Assembly (NCBI GenBank): GCA_017964325.1
Contig: JAGCSE010000129.1
Coordinates: 1-26,811 of the forward strand
DNA: 26,811 nt
From: Victivallales bacterium
GTDB lineage: Bacteria > Verrucomicrobiota > Lentisphaeria > Oligosphaerales > Oligosphaeraceae
Direction of reading: 5' to 3'
In this document: in pieces, positions 8,601-14,660 of the stretch
How the letters are laid out: the number at the start of each line of letters is the position of its first letter
How positions within the stretch are numbered: the first letter of the stretch is position 1
Program-made: the position numbers and the translations under genes
Notes under the pieces: generated by a model
Database searches by the model: none
The model's input: the letters and a program-made list of their open reading frames with translations, nothing else
What the model was told of the DNA's origin: nothing

Positions 8601-9581
8601 ATCGACCGGACGTTCAGCACGCGGGAAACGCGTTTGACATCGGACAAATATCTTATCGCGGCTGGTGAAGATGTCCTCATCCAGACACCGGAAGGTCCTG
8701 TCACAAAGCAGTTTAGTGGAAAGCCTGGCGAACGAGTTTGGTTCAAGCATGGCGAAGATGCAATCTGCTTCGTCATCGCCAATCTTTTGGACGTGACGAC
8801 GACGCTGGACGGCAACCGTCTGACATGCCATCTGCACAATCCGTTCCCACATGACGTCAACGCCACGGCCACACTTAATCTCGGTGGCGAACAATCGGTA
8901 ACCATCGCCGCAAAGGGCGTTGCAGACGTTGTTTTCGACTTGCCGAAGCCAACGGCGGAAGGCGAGCAGGAGCTTGTCGTGACGTTCCGTTCTGGCAATT
9001 CGGAATGTGTGTGGAAAGGTACGCTTGGTTGCGAATTAAAACAGAAGGTCTTTTACGACAGTTTCATGCAGGATTTCAAGCCAGGCGCGCGTTTCCGCGT
9101 AGCGGACGGCGAAGAGGAGGCCGAAGACATGGCGGACATCGGTGCGAGTTGCGCCGTATCGGACATGACCTGTGGCGGCATCTCCAAGAAAGCGTTTTTC
9201 ATGCATCCACCATGGCAGAAAGGCAAGACCGGTTGTTCGTACGCACGTGTTGAAATGACATTGCCGGTCGAAGATGAAATCGTCTTCCAGGCATCGCTTG
9301 GAAAGCGTGACGGCACGGATCGCGGCGACGGCATCCGCTTTATGTTGTTTGTATCGGAAGTCGGCCAGTCTGAGACACTTGTGGGTGAAGTGACGCACGT
9401 GGAACACAAATGGATTCCATTCACGGCGGATATGTCCAAATGGCGTGGGAAGAAAGTCGTCATGCGGCTTGTGTCAGACGCCGGTCTGGCAGGCAATACG
9501 CAGGGCGACCATGCCGCATGGGCCGATCTTTCAATCTGCACAAAGAACCAGAGTCTGGTCTATCGGTTAATTAACAAGTAA
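5685..9581 (+). CDS. Large secreted glycoside-hydrolase-like protein (GH101/DUF5696-like barrel suspected)
   Basis: The ATG at 5685 follows an AGGAG site (ACAGGAGACATTGA). The N-terminus is a signal peptide; LTSAC at 12-16 is only a poor lipobox. Apparent order: a beta-sandwich or binding-like region (about 45-200), a second beta-rich region resembling the N-terminal sandwich of barrel glycosidases (about 255-480), a TIM-barrel-like core (about 490-790), further beta domains, and a C-terminal jelly-roll-like domain (about 1150-1290, ending WADLSI). In the core, STAYCDVHT (candidate nucleophile Asp631) and GPVYSEGG (candidate acid/base Glu679) are spaced like the catalytic pair of GH101/DUF5696-type enzymes. 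Two cytoplasmic sugar-metabolism genes follow. It is confidently an exported carbohydrate-active-type protein; family and linkage specificity are uncertain. Confidence 0.72.
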   Translation: MRNRMPLAFMLLTSACIGVQPVGKRPYEMEWANRTKDDHPPFEDFQSDAPWQVEGNGTVAETERTREQQLFGDYVLKLTYRAVGDSPTVIIRPPVKKEVPADFDAIGLWVYGNNWLWENDTSTPRVGLHVLFKTPDGKETAVYLCTCNWKEWFLCHKRLTPEQQELLHQPGTVFSGIKITNAGNKYNRALFFNSLTLFKEEFKPLSFPPRSRRGIPLFPGQDPGINTLTDKILPFPNREDTILPDSAADSSRNAVALSGQTAVFSYDGSDGKLSITYEPKTGRWTDFTAKWNNEPPFKPLQDGGILFPGNGDGDFPEKSELKGIKQLGNKITTQWHVSKGDDEADVTYTFSLRGKTLVIDTIARGGKISGVSYGCVTGLTEMKDVCIPYYAYNWDSAPLVVMAKTGQSPIFVSGHTDWYLSNGSTVKGAPSARKDVAWVNGAVLYIPKTNGERNDVYERFFVTIGPKFEEHLPNIPNPKSPWKHITGKVLWRCYGAGDRETDKKYWYSFWRHGLRHCLVRDHEDCWRDGGESFTFRTKAAPKKGGDQGFYDYARYMQDTLGFVYGPYNNFTDFAPVNEYWSADMVSRTPDNQFGSAWTRCYAPKPLRAVEYCEKLSPIIQEKFHFSTAYCDVHTCVTPWSRCDYDWRVPGGGTFAQVFYAFGEIMLLQKKAWEGPVYSEGGYFCFYSGLTDGNYAQDNHYKFADRPWLVDFDLRKIHDLECNFGMGDTGMFFGRSKAAARYANDLQAQTDRFLTATVAFGHPGYLLGNPKDMRTGFKGYFLMQQIQSRYTQAPVTSILYAAADGTLHDITAALRNGAAYRSQLVVDYADGTHVVANGNMDDDMDVTHLGRHFHLVPNAFECWTDDGRNTVFCNVQDGARADYADSDDYIYIDGRDKFHAFPKADGSGAAVCRVEKGNTWEIIPLNGADCGFAVDGGDAHAFDYDCKDLGPAKLRRCRGLLYVEPVEGAFSYRIDRTFSTRETRLTSDKYLIAAGEDVLIQTPEGPVTKQFSGKPGERVWFKHGEDAICFVIANLLDVTTTLDGNRLTCHLHNPFPHDVNATATLNLGGEQSVTIAAKGVADVVFDLPKPTAEGEQELVVTFRSGNSECVWKGTLGCELKQKVFYDSFMQDFKPGARFRVADGEEEAEDMADIGASCAVSDMTCGGISKKAFFMHPPWQKGKTGCSYARVEMTLPVEDEIVFQASLGKRDGTDRGDGIRFMLFVSEVGQSETLVGEVTHVEHKWIPFTADMSKWRGKKVVMRLVSDAGLAGNTQGDHAAWADLSICTKNQSLVYRLINK

Positions 9582-9650
9582 TCATTCACGGAGGGGCTCT
9601 TAAAAGTCTCAGATGCTTTTTCAGATAAGCAACCCTTTGGAGACATTGTC

Positions 9651-10688
9651 ATGAAAATACCGGATAGAATCACATCGGAAGAAGAATTGGAAATACTGTT
9701 ATCCGAACCACATCCTGCGTTGATTGAGATGATGAAACGTCTGGATGGCGACATCATGATACTGGGTGTAGCAGGAAAGATGGGCGTCACGATGGCCATG
9801 CAGGCGAAACGCGCCGTGGAGGCCGCTGGAGTTCGCAAACGCATCGTCGGCGTGGCGCGTTTTTCCAAAGCAGGAGAGCGTGAGAAGCTTGAGAACTACG
9901 GTATTGAGACAATCGTCTGCGATTTACTGGATCGTGAAGCAGTCTCCAAGTTGCCGAAAATCAAGAACATCATCTTCATGGCGGGACGGAAATTCGGCAC
10001 GGAAGGCAGTGAGCCGCAGACATGGGCGATGAACGCCCTCGCTCCTGCCAATGTTGCAGAACATTTTGCGGACAGCCGACTTGTGGTGTTTTCATCTGGC
10101 AACATCTATCCTAGGCGCCGCGCGGCTGAAGGCGGTTGTACGGAGGACGTTGTTCCCATGCCTGTCGGTGAATATGCGCAGTCGTGCCTGGCACGTGAGC
10201 GGATATTCGAATATTTTTCGCAAAAGAACGGGACGAAACTGCTGTTGTTCCGCCTGAACTATGCCGTGGATCTGCGGTACGGCGTATTGCACGACATCTG
10301 CCGCGCCATCTGGGAGGACCGACCTGTCGATAATACGGTCGGATATTTCAATGTCATCTGGCAGGGAGATGCCAACGCAATGGCATTGCGTTGTTTAGAA
10401 CTGGCTGACAATCCACGGATGATTCTGAATGTGACAGGGCCTGAACAGGCGGGCGTGGAGGAGACGGCGTTGGCCATGGGAAGGATCATGGGCCGTCCCA
10501 TTGAGTTTTCAAGAAATGCGTGCGGCGATTTGAGTTTGCTGAGCAATTCAAGCAAAATGCAGTCGTTGCTTGGAAAGCCTCGCATCGGGTTGGAGGACAT
10601 GATCTGCCTTCAAGCCCAATGGATCATGGATGGAGGCGTTTCTCTTGGAAAACCAACGCATTATGAAATCAACAACGGGAAATTCTGA
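9651..10688 (+). CDS. NAD-dependent epimerase/dehydratase-like (extended SDR) protein with altered active site
   Basis: 345 residues, with a GGAG ribosome site upstream of the ATG. After a short helical N-terminus comes a Rossmann fold: DIMILGVAGKMG (34-45, dinucleotide-binding glycine motif), an acidic CDLLD (90-94), IIFMAG (107-112) and VVFSSGNIY (145-153, catalytic Ser position). The SDR signature YxxxK is YAQSC here (Tyr175, Cys179), so the catalytic lysine is replaced. It could be a variant subfamily, a binding-only protein or an enzyme using another residue. The next gene, a DapA-type aldolase, overlaps its stop codon by one base, so the two products probably act in one pathway, likely on a sugar released by the large upstream hydrolase. 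The exact substrate is unknown. Confidence 0.82.
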   Translation: MKIPDRITSEEELEILLSEPHPALIEMMKRLDGDIMILGVAGKMGVTMAMQAKRAVEAAGVRKRIVGVARFSKAGEREKLENYGIETIVCDLLDREAVSKLPKIKNIIFMAGRKFGTEGSEPQTWAMNALAPANVAEHFADSRLVVFSSGNIYPRRRAAEGGCTEDVVPMPVGEYAQSCLARERIFEYFSQKNGTKLLLFRLNYAVDLRYGVLHDICRAIWEDRPVDNTVGYFNVIWQGDANAMALRCLELADNPRMILNVTGPEQAGVEETALAMGRIMGRPIEFSRNACGDLSLLSNSSKMQSLLGKPRIGLEDMICLQAQWIMDGGVSLGKPTHYEINNGKF

Positions 10689-11749
10689 TGAAGCAAATCG
10701 ATGACATCCATCCGTCCGTGCTGTCTGAAGTGCGCAGGGGGACGGTTATTCCGGCCATGGTTTTGGCATTGGACGAGAAGCGGCAGTTTGCACCGCGCTA
10801 CCAGCGAGCCTTGGCGCGATATTTCATCGATGCGGGAGTCGGTGGAATCGCCGTTGGTGTTCATTCCACGCAATTTGCGATTCGCGATCCGCAGATAGGC
10901 CTGTTCCAGCGAGTTATCCGCGAGACAGGACAGTTCATCGATGAGTGGTGCGAACGGAAAGGACGGCGTGTGCTGAAGGTTGGCGGCGTGTGTGGACGAA
11001 CGGAGCAGGCATTGGCGGAGGCTGAGTACGAGTCATCCTGCGGATTTGATGCAGCGTTGCTGTCCATGGGAGCCTTCAAAGAGGATTCCATTGAAACGAT
11101 GCTGTCGCATTGTCGAAAAGTAGCGAAGGTCATGCCCATCATTGGATTCTATCTGCAACCGAGCGTAGGCGGAAGGGCGTTGCCATTTGAGTTTTGGCGT
11201 GAATTCGTGGAGATTCCCAATGTGCTGGCGATTAAGATTGCGCCATTCAACCGTTATTTCACGCTGGATGTCGTACGCGCATTGGCGGAATCTGGTCGTG
11301 ACGACATTACATTATATACAGGAAACGACGACAATCTGCTGGTGGATTTGCTGACGGAATACCATGTTGGAGGAAAAAGCCTTCGGATCAAAGGCGGTTT
11401 GCTGGGGCATTGGTCCGTCTGGACGAGCAAGGCGGTCGAATTGCTTGAAAAAGCGCATGAAATCGTTGATTCGCAGTTGCCTATACCATCTGAAATGCTC
11501 TCGCTTGCGATACAGATTACAGACAGCAACGCGGCGATTTTTGATCCGCAGCATAGTTTTGCAGGATGTATTCCTGGACTTCATGAAATCCTTCGTCGGC
11601 AAGGACTTCTGCCTGGAATTTGGTGTCTTGACCCATCAGAGACGCTGTCTCCCGGCCAGGCGGAGGAAATCACACGCGTCCATGACGCATATCCGCATCT
11701 GCACGACGACGGTTTCGTCGCCGCCCATTTGACGGAATGGTTGTCCTGA
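10688..11749 (+). CDS. Dihydrodipicolinate synthase (DapA/NanA superfamily) family aldolase
   Basis: 353 residues, longer than the usual 290-300. The ATG shares a base with the upstream TGA (TGATG, 10686-10690), so translation is coupled. Superfamily features are an N-terminal barrel strand TVIPAMVLALDE (19-30), GGIAVGVHSTQF (52-63) in place of the usual G-T-x-G-E segment, GFYLQPSVGG (153-162) carrying the conserved Tyr155, and VLAIKIAPFNRY (179-190), whose Lys183 is the expected Schiff-base lysine. The superfamily cleaves or joins pyruvate and aldehydes (DapA, sialic acid lyase, keto-deoxy-sugar aldolases). Linked to an SDR-like gene and a secreted glycosidase, a catabolic role on a keto-acid sugar is more likely than lysine synthesis. 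This is inference. Confidence 0.86.
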   Translation: MKQIDDIHPSVLSEVRRGTVIPAMVLALDEKRQFAPRYQRALARYFIDAGVGGIAVGVHSTQFAIRDPQIGLFQRVIRETGQFIDEWCERKGRRVLKVGGVCGRTEQALAEAEYESSCGFDAALLSMGAFKEDSIETMLSHCRKVAKVMPIIGFYLQPSVGGRALPFEFWREFVEIPNVLAIKIAPFNRYFTLDVVRALAESGRDDITLYTGNDDNLLVDLLTEYHVGGKSLRIKGGLLGHWSVWTSKAVELLEKAHEIVDSQLPIPSEMLSLAIQITDSNAAIFDPQHSFAGCIPGLHEILRRQGLLPGIWCLDPSETLSPGQAEEITRVHDAYPHLHDDGFVAAHLTEWLS

Positions 11750-11871
11750 AATCATGGTACGTTGTAGCCAGAAGAGAAGCAATTATCCACGTTCTCAGTA
11801 TGAGATATAAATGGCATACGTTTTTTCTGATATGTGTCTTTTTTTTTGCAAATCCATTGGGATTTTGTGAT

Positions 11872-11900
11872 TTTACTTATATATTGATTTGACTTATACA
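11872..11900 (+). promoter_or_regulatory. Sigma-70-like promoter for the Gly/Pro-rich membrane protein gene
   Basis: TTTACT (11872-11877) and TATACA (11895-11900) are separated by exactly 17 bases in AT-rich DNA. This would give an untranslated leader of roughly 70 bases ending in an AGGAG site. The rest of the gap 11750-11975 holds a small hairpin (TCTCA/TGAGA, 11793-11805) and two T-rich runs that may end the upstream transcript. No other gene is visible there. Confidence 0.42.
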
Positions 11901-11975
11901 TGATACCAAATGTCTTGTCATGTCGCAAGATAGAAAAACATCAAAATCAAACAATCAAAACAAAAAGGAGAAAAC

Positions 11976-12662
11976 ATGAGCTTCTCGAATCTTACAGAAA
12001 AGCATGTCGGGACGATTGCCCTGATCGTGGCGATCATCGCCTTGTTTGGGACGTTGATTCCTCAGATTACGGATTTTGTGGCCAAGAACAGTGCTCTGAA
12101 TGCGCCGACCGCGCCAGAAGCGCCGCTTCCGTCCGGTCCTGCTGGCGGTCCTGAAGGTCCTGGCGGCGGAAGACCCGGCCCTGGCGGTCCCGGCATGGGC
12201 GGCCCTGGTGGTCCTGGCATGGGCGGCCCTCGTGGCGGCGGTTTCGGCGGCTTCGGTCCTATGAAGCCTTCGGACGAATACATCGCCAAATACAAGGAAC
12301 GCGTTGCCCTCTATGACGAAGCCCTGAAGACTGCGCAAGGCAGCGAAGCCCTCAAGTTGCGCCTGGATCGTGATTTGGCTCAGCTCATGCTCATGCGTAA
12401 CGAAAATGGTGGCCGCCGCATCATGCCTGGACTCGCGGAAGCTTTCCTCAAGGAGCGCTATGCCGCGTCATCCGAAACCATGTCGAAACTTGACAAGAAT
12501 CAGGCCGAACTCGACTACATCCAAGCTCTGGATCGTATGCGCGGCGACAAGGATGCCTTCCTCAACACCATCGAACCCATGAAGAGCTATCCGAAAACCG
12601 CTCTGACACAGGAACAGCTCGTCGCCCTATTGGCCGCTGAACAGCCAGTGGGACAACCCTAA
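11976..12662 (+). CDS. Single-pass membrane protein with Gly/Pro-rich (collagen-like) segment; unknown function
   Basis: 228 residues with a good AGGAG site (AAGGAGAAAAC before the ATG). One hydrophobic segment (about 11-30) is followed by a Pro/Ala stretch and a strongly Gly/Pro-rich segment (about 43-97) containing GPGMGGPGGPGMGGP. This segment is not a strict G-x-y repeat throughout. Residues 98-228 are charged and predicted helical (SDEYIAKYKERVALYDEALK, then LKERYAASSETMSKLDKNQAE), possibly coiled-coil. At DNA level the repeat is a 24-base tandem duplication (12183-12206, 12207-12230). It has its own promoter and terminator and seems to be a single-gene unit. The layout (membrane anchor, flexible stalk, helical head) suggests a structural or adaptor protein. 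No family is recognised. Confidence 0.78.
   Translation: MSFSNLTEKHVGTIALIVAIIALFGTLIPQITDFVAKNSALNAPTAPEAPLPSGPAGGPEGPGGGRPGPGGPGMGGPGGPGMGGPRGGGFGGFGPMKPSDEYIAKYKERVALYDEALKTAQGSEALKLRLDRDLAQLMLMRNENGGRRIMPGLAEAFLKERYAASSETMSKLDKNQAELDYIQALDRMRGDKDAFLNTIEPMKSYPKTALTQEQLVALLAAEQPVGQP
12183..12230 (+). repeat. 24-base tandem duplication coding for a Gly/Pro/Met repeat
   Basis: Two adjacent 24-base copies (12183-12206 and 12207-12230) differ at two third-codon positions (GGC/GGT and CCC/CCT). They encode GGPGMGGP twice within the stalk of the membrane protein. Length change by slippage is possible here. Confidence 0.8.
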
Positions 12663-12713
12663 TCAATGCATAATTATTTGATTTGTATTTTATAATTTTT
12701 TTGTGAAGAAAAA

Positions 12714-12764
12714 GAGGGGTTATTGCAAGACCTTATTTGGCAAGCAATGACCCCTTTTCTTTTT
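12714..12764 (+). terminator. Strong intrinsic terminator
   Basis: GGGGTTATTGC (12716-12726) pairs with GCAATGACCCC (12744-12754), with one G-U pair. A-rich DNA lies on the left and TTTTCTTTTT on the right, which extends the stem. The loop is 17 bases. It serves the plus-strand gene ending at 12662. The flanking A-rich left arm means it could also act on a minus-strand transcript. Confidence 0.75.
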
Positions 12765-12797
12765 GATCATATTTTTCTACTATTGTGGCGACGTGGA

Positions 12798-12835
12798 AAT
12801 CTGTGAAAAATCAGCGTAATCAGTGTAATCTGTGG
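12798..12835. repeat. Degenerate 9-base repeats, consensus AATCWGYGK
   Basis: AATCTGTGA (12798-12806), two A, AATCAGCGT (12809-12817), AATCAGTGT (12818-12826) and AATCTGTGG (12827-12835) form four near-identical units. They lie between a terminator and the 3' end of the minus-strand lipoprotein gene. I saw no further copy in the window. Confidence 0.65.
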
Positions 12836-12845
12836 TTACATCGAC

Positions 12846-14489
12846 TTACCGCGTGAAATTGATGATTTTGTTTGGGGCGGTGGTCTGGGATACGGTCGTG
12901 CCGTCGGGCCATTTGACGGTGACGGTGATTTGGGTGTCATCTGCCAACTTTCCGAAACCAAAATGCAACAATGGGTCGGACTGCTGCGCCATGGATGAAT
13001 TGCCCGCATTGTTGAGCCGCGTCTGCTTGAGGCCGTTGACCTCTGCCGTGACAACGGCACCTATCGCCGTGCCGCGCAACGATTTCAATTGGACTTTCAG
13101 CCATGCGTTGCCGTTGATGTTGTCACCGCCAAGATTGTGGTAAACAGCCAATGCAGCTGGATCGTCTTTTTGCGGACGGCCTGCCGTAAGCAGGTCGGGG
13201 AGGCCGTCGCCGTCCAAATCCGCCCAGACGCCCGCATACGTGTCAATGCGTTCGATGCCGACGTTCGAAGCGACATTTGCAAATGCACGTCCTTTGCGAT
13301 TCATGAAAAGACGTGTCTTGGCGTAGTCGATATTATAAACTTGCGGGACGAATACGTCTTCAAATCCGTCGAGATTGATGTCGGCGACGGCGACTCCCGC
13401 CCATAGTTCATCGCCCTTGTAGATACCGCGACTGCCGATGGGTGGCGGGGGGACTTGGAGTTCACGACGCCAGTCGGTGAAAACACCGTCTCGGTTGTGG
13501 AAAATGCCTGAATCGTCGCAGACATAGCCGCGCATATCGTATTTCATGCTTTTACTGGGGCCGACGTATTTGTGGACGAGATTGGAAATCCATAAATCAA
13601 GCTGCCCATCGTTGTCGAAATCAAGGAAAGCGGCTCCAATGCAATGTCCATAATGATATCCATAGTAAGCATTTATGTTCTTATCGAAAAATTGCTTTGG
13701 ATTCATGCGGCCTTGGATGCCACGTTCGTTGGCTTCGTCAATGAACGTTGAGTTCTGATGATTGATCCAGCAGAAATTTGGTTGCAGACGGTAATTGGCG
13801 ACGATGATGTCCTGGAATCCGTCGCCGTTGACGTCATGGACGAGGATGGAGCGAGCGTATGTGCTTTTGTTTATGCGGGCGGTCTTGGCGATTTCGTCGA
13901 AATGCTGACCGTAGTCGTTGTGCCACAGTTGGAGAGGCCAGTATTTGGGGTCGCCGTTGTTCCAATTTTCGGACATTCCAATGATGATGTCGGGGAAGCC
14001 GTTGTTGTCGAGGTCTCCTGCGGCGATGGAGATGCCGTGCGGGTCCGGCATGAAGCCGAGCTTTTCGGCGACATCCGTGAACGTGTTGTCGCCGTTGTTC
14101 TTATAGAGTGCGCCGCGTGCGGTGACGATATCGACAAAGCCATCGTTGTTGAAATCGACAGCTAGCGAGACGCCGCCGCCTGTCAGCCCTGCCTCCTGAG
14201 TGATGTCCTTGAAGGCGATTTTGCCTGGAGAGCTTTCGTTGAGAAGGAGGGTGGCGCCGCCGATGAGGAGGTCTGGCTTGCAGTCGTTGTTGATGTCCAA
14301 CACATTGATATGGTTGGTGTTGAGCTTTGGGAAAATAGAGGAGACGTCTTGGAATTTAGGGACGGCGACGATTGGCAGCGGTGTCTTGTCACGCTTCGGC
14401 TTGTCGGGAGGCAGCGGTTTTCCTGTCGAAAGTTGCACACAACCCGCGAGGAACACGGAAATGGCGATGGAGCAAATGGATTTCATCAT
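12846..14489 (-). CDS. FG-GAP/VCBS-repeat lipoprotein with C-terminal ASPIC/UnbV domain
   Basis: 547 residues starting with ATGATG at 14489 (the second ATG at 14486 is equally possible; no clear Shine-Dalgarno site). A signal peptide with lipobox FLAGC (Cys17) marks a lipoprotein. Seven calcium-loop repeats of the DxDxDGxxD type run through residues 60-440: DINNDCKPD (first Gly replaced by Cys), DFNNDGFVD, DLDNNGFPD, DVNGDGFQD, DFDNDGQLD, DINLDGFED and DLDGDGLPD. They predict a seven-bladed integrin-alpha-like beta-propeller. The C-terminus (about 460-547, with LLHFGFGKL and VTVKWPDGT) is the ASPIC/UnbV domain. The family is extracellular and common in PVC and Bacteroidota, probably for binding or assembly; no enzymatic role is established to my knowledge. 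It is transcribed alone, away from its neighbours. Confidence 0.92.
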   Translation of the reverse strand: MMKSICSIAISVFLAGCVQLSTGKPLPPDKPKRDKTPLPIVAVPKFQDVSSIFPKLNTNHINVLDINNDCKPDLLIGGATLLLNESSPGKIAFKDITQEAGLTGGGVSLAVDFNNDGFVDIVTARGALYKNNGDNTFTDVAEKLGFMPDPHGISIAAGDLDNNGFPDIIIGMSENWNNGDPKYWPLQLWHNDYGQHFDEIAKTARINKSTYARSILVHDVNGDGFQDIIVANYRLQPNFCWINHQNSTFIDEANERGIQGRMNPKQFFDKNINAYYGYHYGHCIGAAFLDFDNDGQLDLWISNLVHKYVGPSKSMKYDMRGYVCDDSGIFHNRDGVFTDWRRELQVPPPPIGSRGIYKGDELWAGVAVADINLDGFEDVFVPQVYNIDYAKTRLFMNRKGRAFANVASNVGIERIDTYAGVWADLDGDGLPDLLTAGRPQKDDPAALAVYHNLGGDNINGNAWLKVQLKSLRGTAIGAVVTAEVNGLKQTRLNNAGNSSMAQQSDPLLHFGFGKLADDTQITVTVKWPDGTTVSQTTAPNKIINFTR

Positions 14490-14569
14490 AGGGGGGCTTG
14501 TTGATTATCAATGAAAAAGGATGACGACAATTGCTGATAAAAATAATATCCATTGAACTGTGAAATTGG

Positions 14570-14590
14570 CAAGCTGTCGGCTTGTTTTTT
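14570..14590 (+). promoter_or_regulatory. Terminator-like hairpin in the divergent gap, possible leader attenuator
   Basis: CAAGC (14570-14574) pairs with GCTTG (14580-14584) around TGTCG and is followed by six T (14585-14590). Downstream, TATTGT (14627-14632) and ACAATA (14638-14643) form a perfect 6-bp inverted repeat just ahead of the ribosome site GAGGTG (14650-14655) of the next gene. No gene ends upstream on this strand, so an ordinary terminator role is unexpected. Both elements could regulate the gene at 14661. I could not place a convincing promoter in the gap 14490-14660. Confidence 0.38.
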
Positions 14591-14660
14591 AGGTATGGAA
14601 ACGATAAAGTAAAGAAAAGACGAATGTATTGTCAAAAACAATATTAATAGAGGTGAAAGT

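Noticed and set aside
8043..8894. Long open frame on the minus strand inside the 1298-residue hydrolase gene, and similar ones at 6645-7835, 18536-19810, 21484-22356 and 24666-25574.
   Set aside because: All are antisense to strongly supported genes and show no family motifs, only composition typical of frames opposite GC-rich coding DNA.
11755..11870. Possible small RNA or riboswitch between the aldolase and membrane-protein genes.
   Set aside because: Only one 5-bp hairpin and T-rich runs are visible; no conserved riboswitch motif could be recognised.
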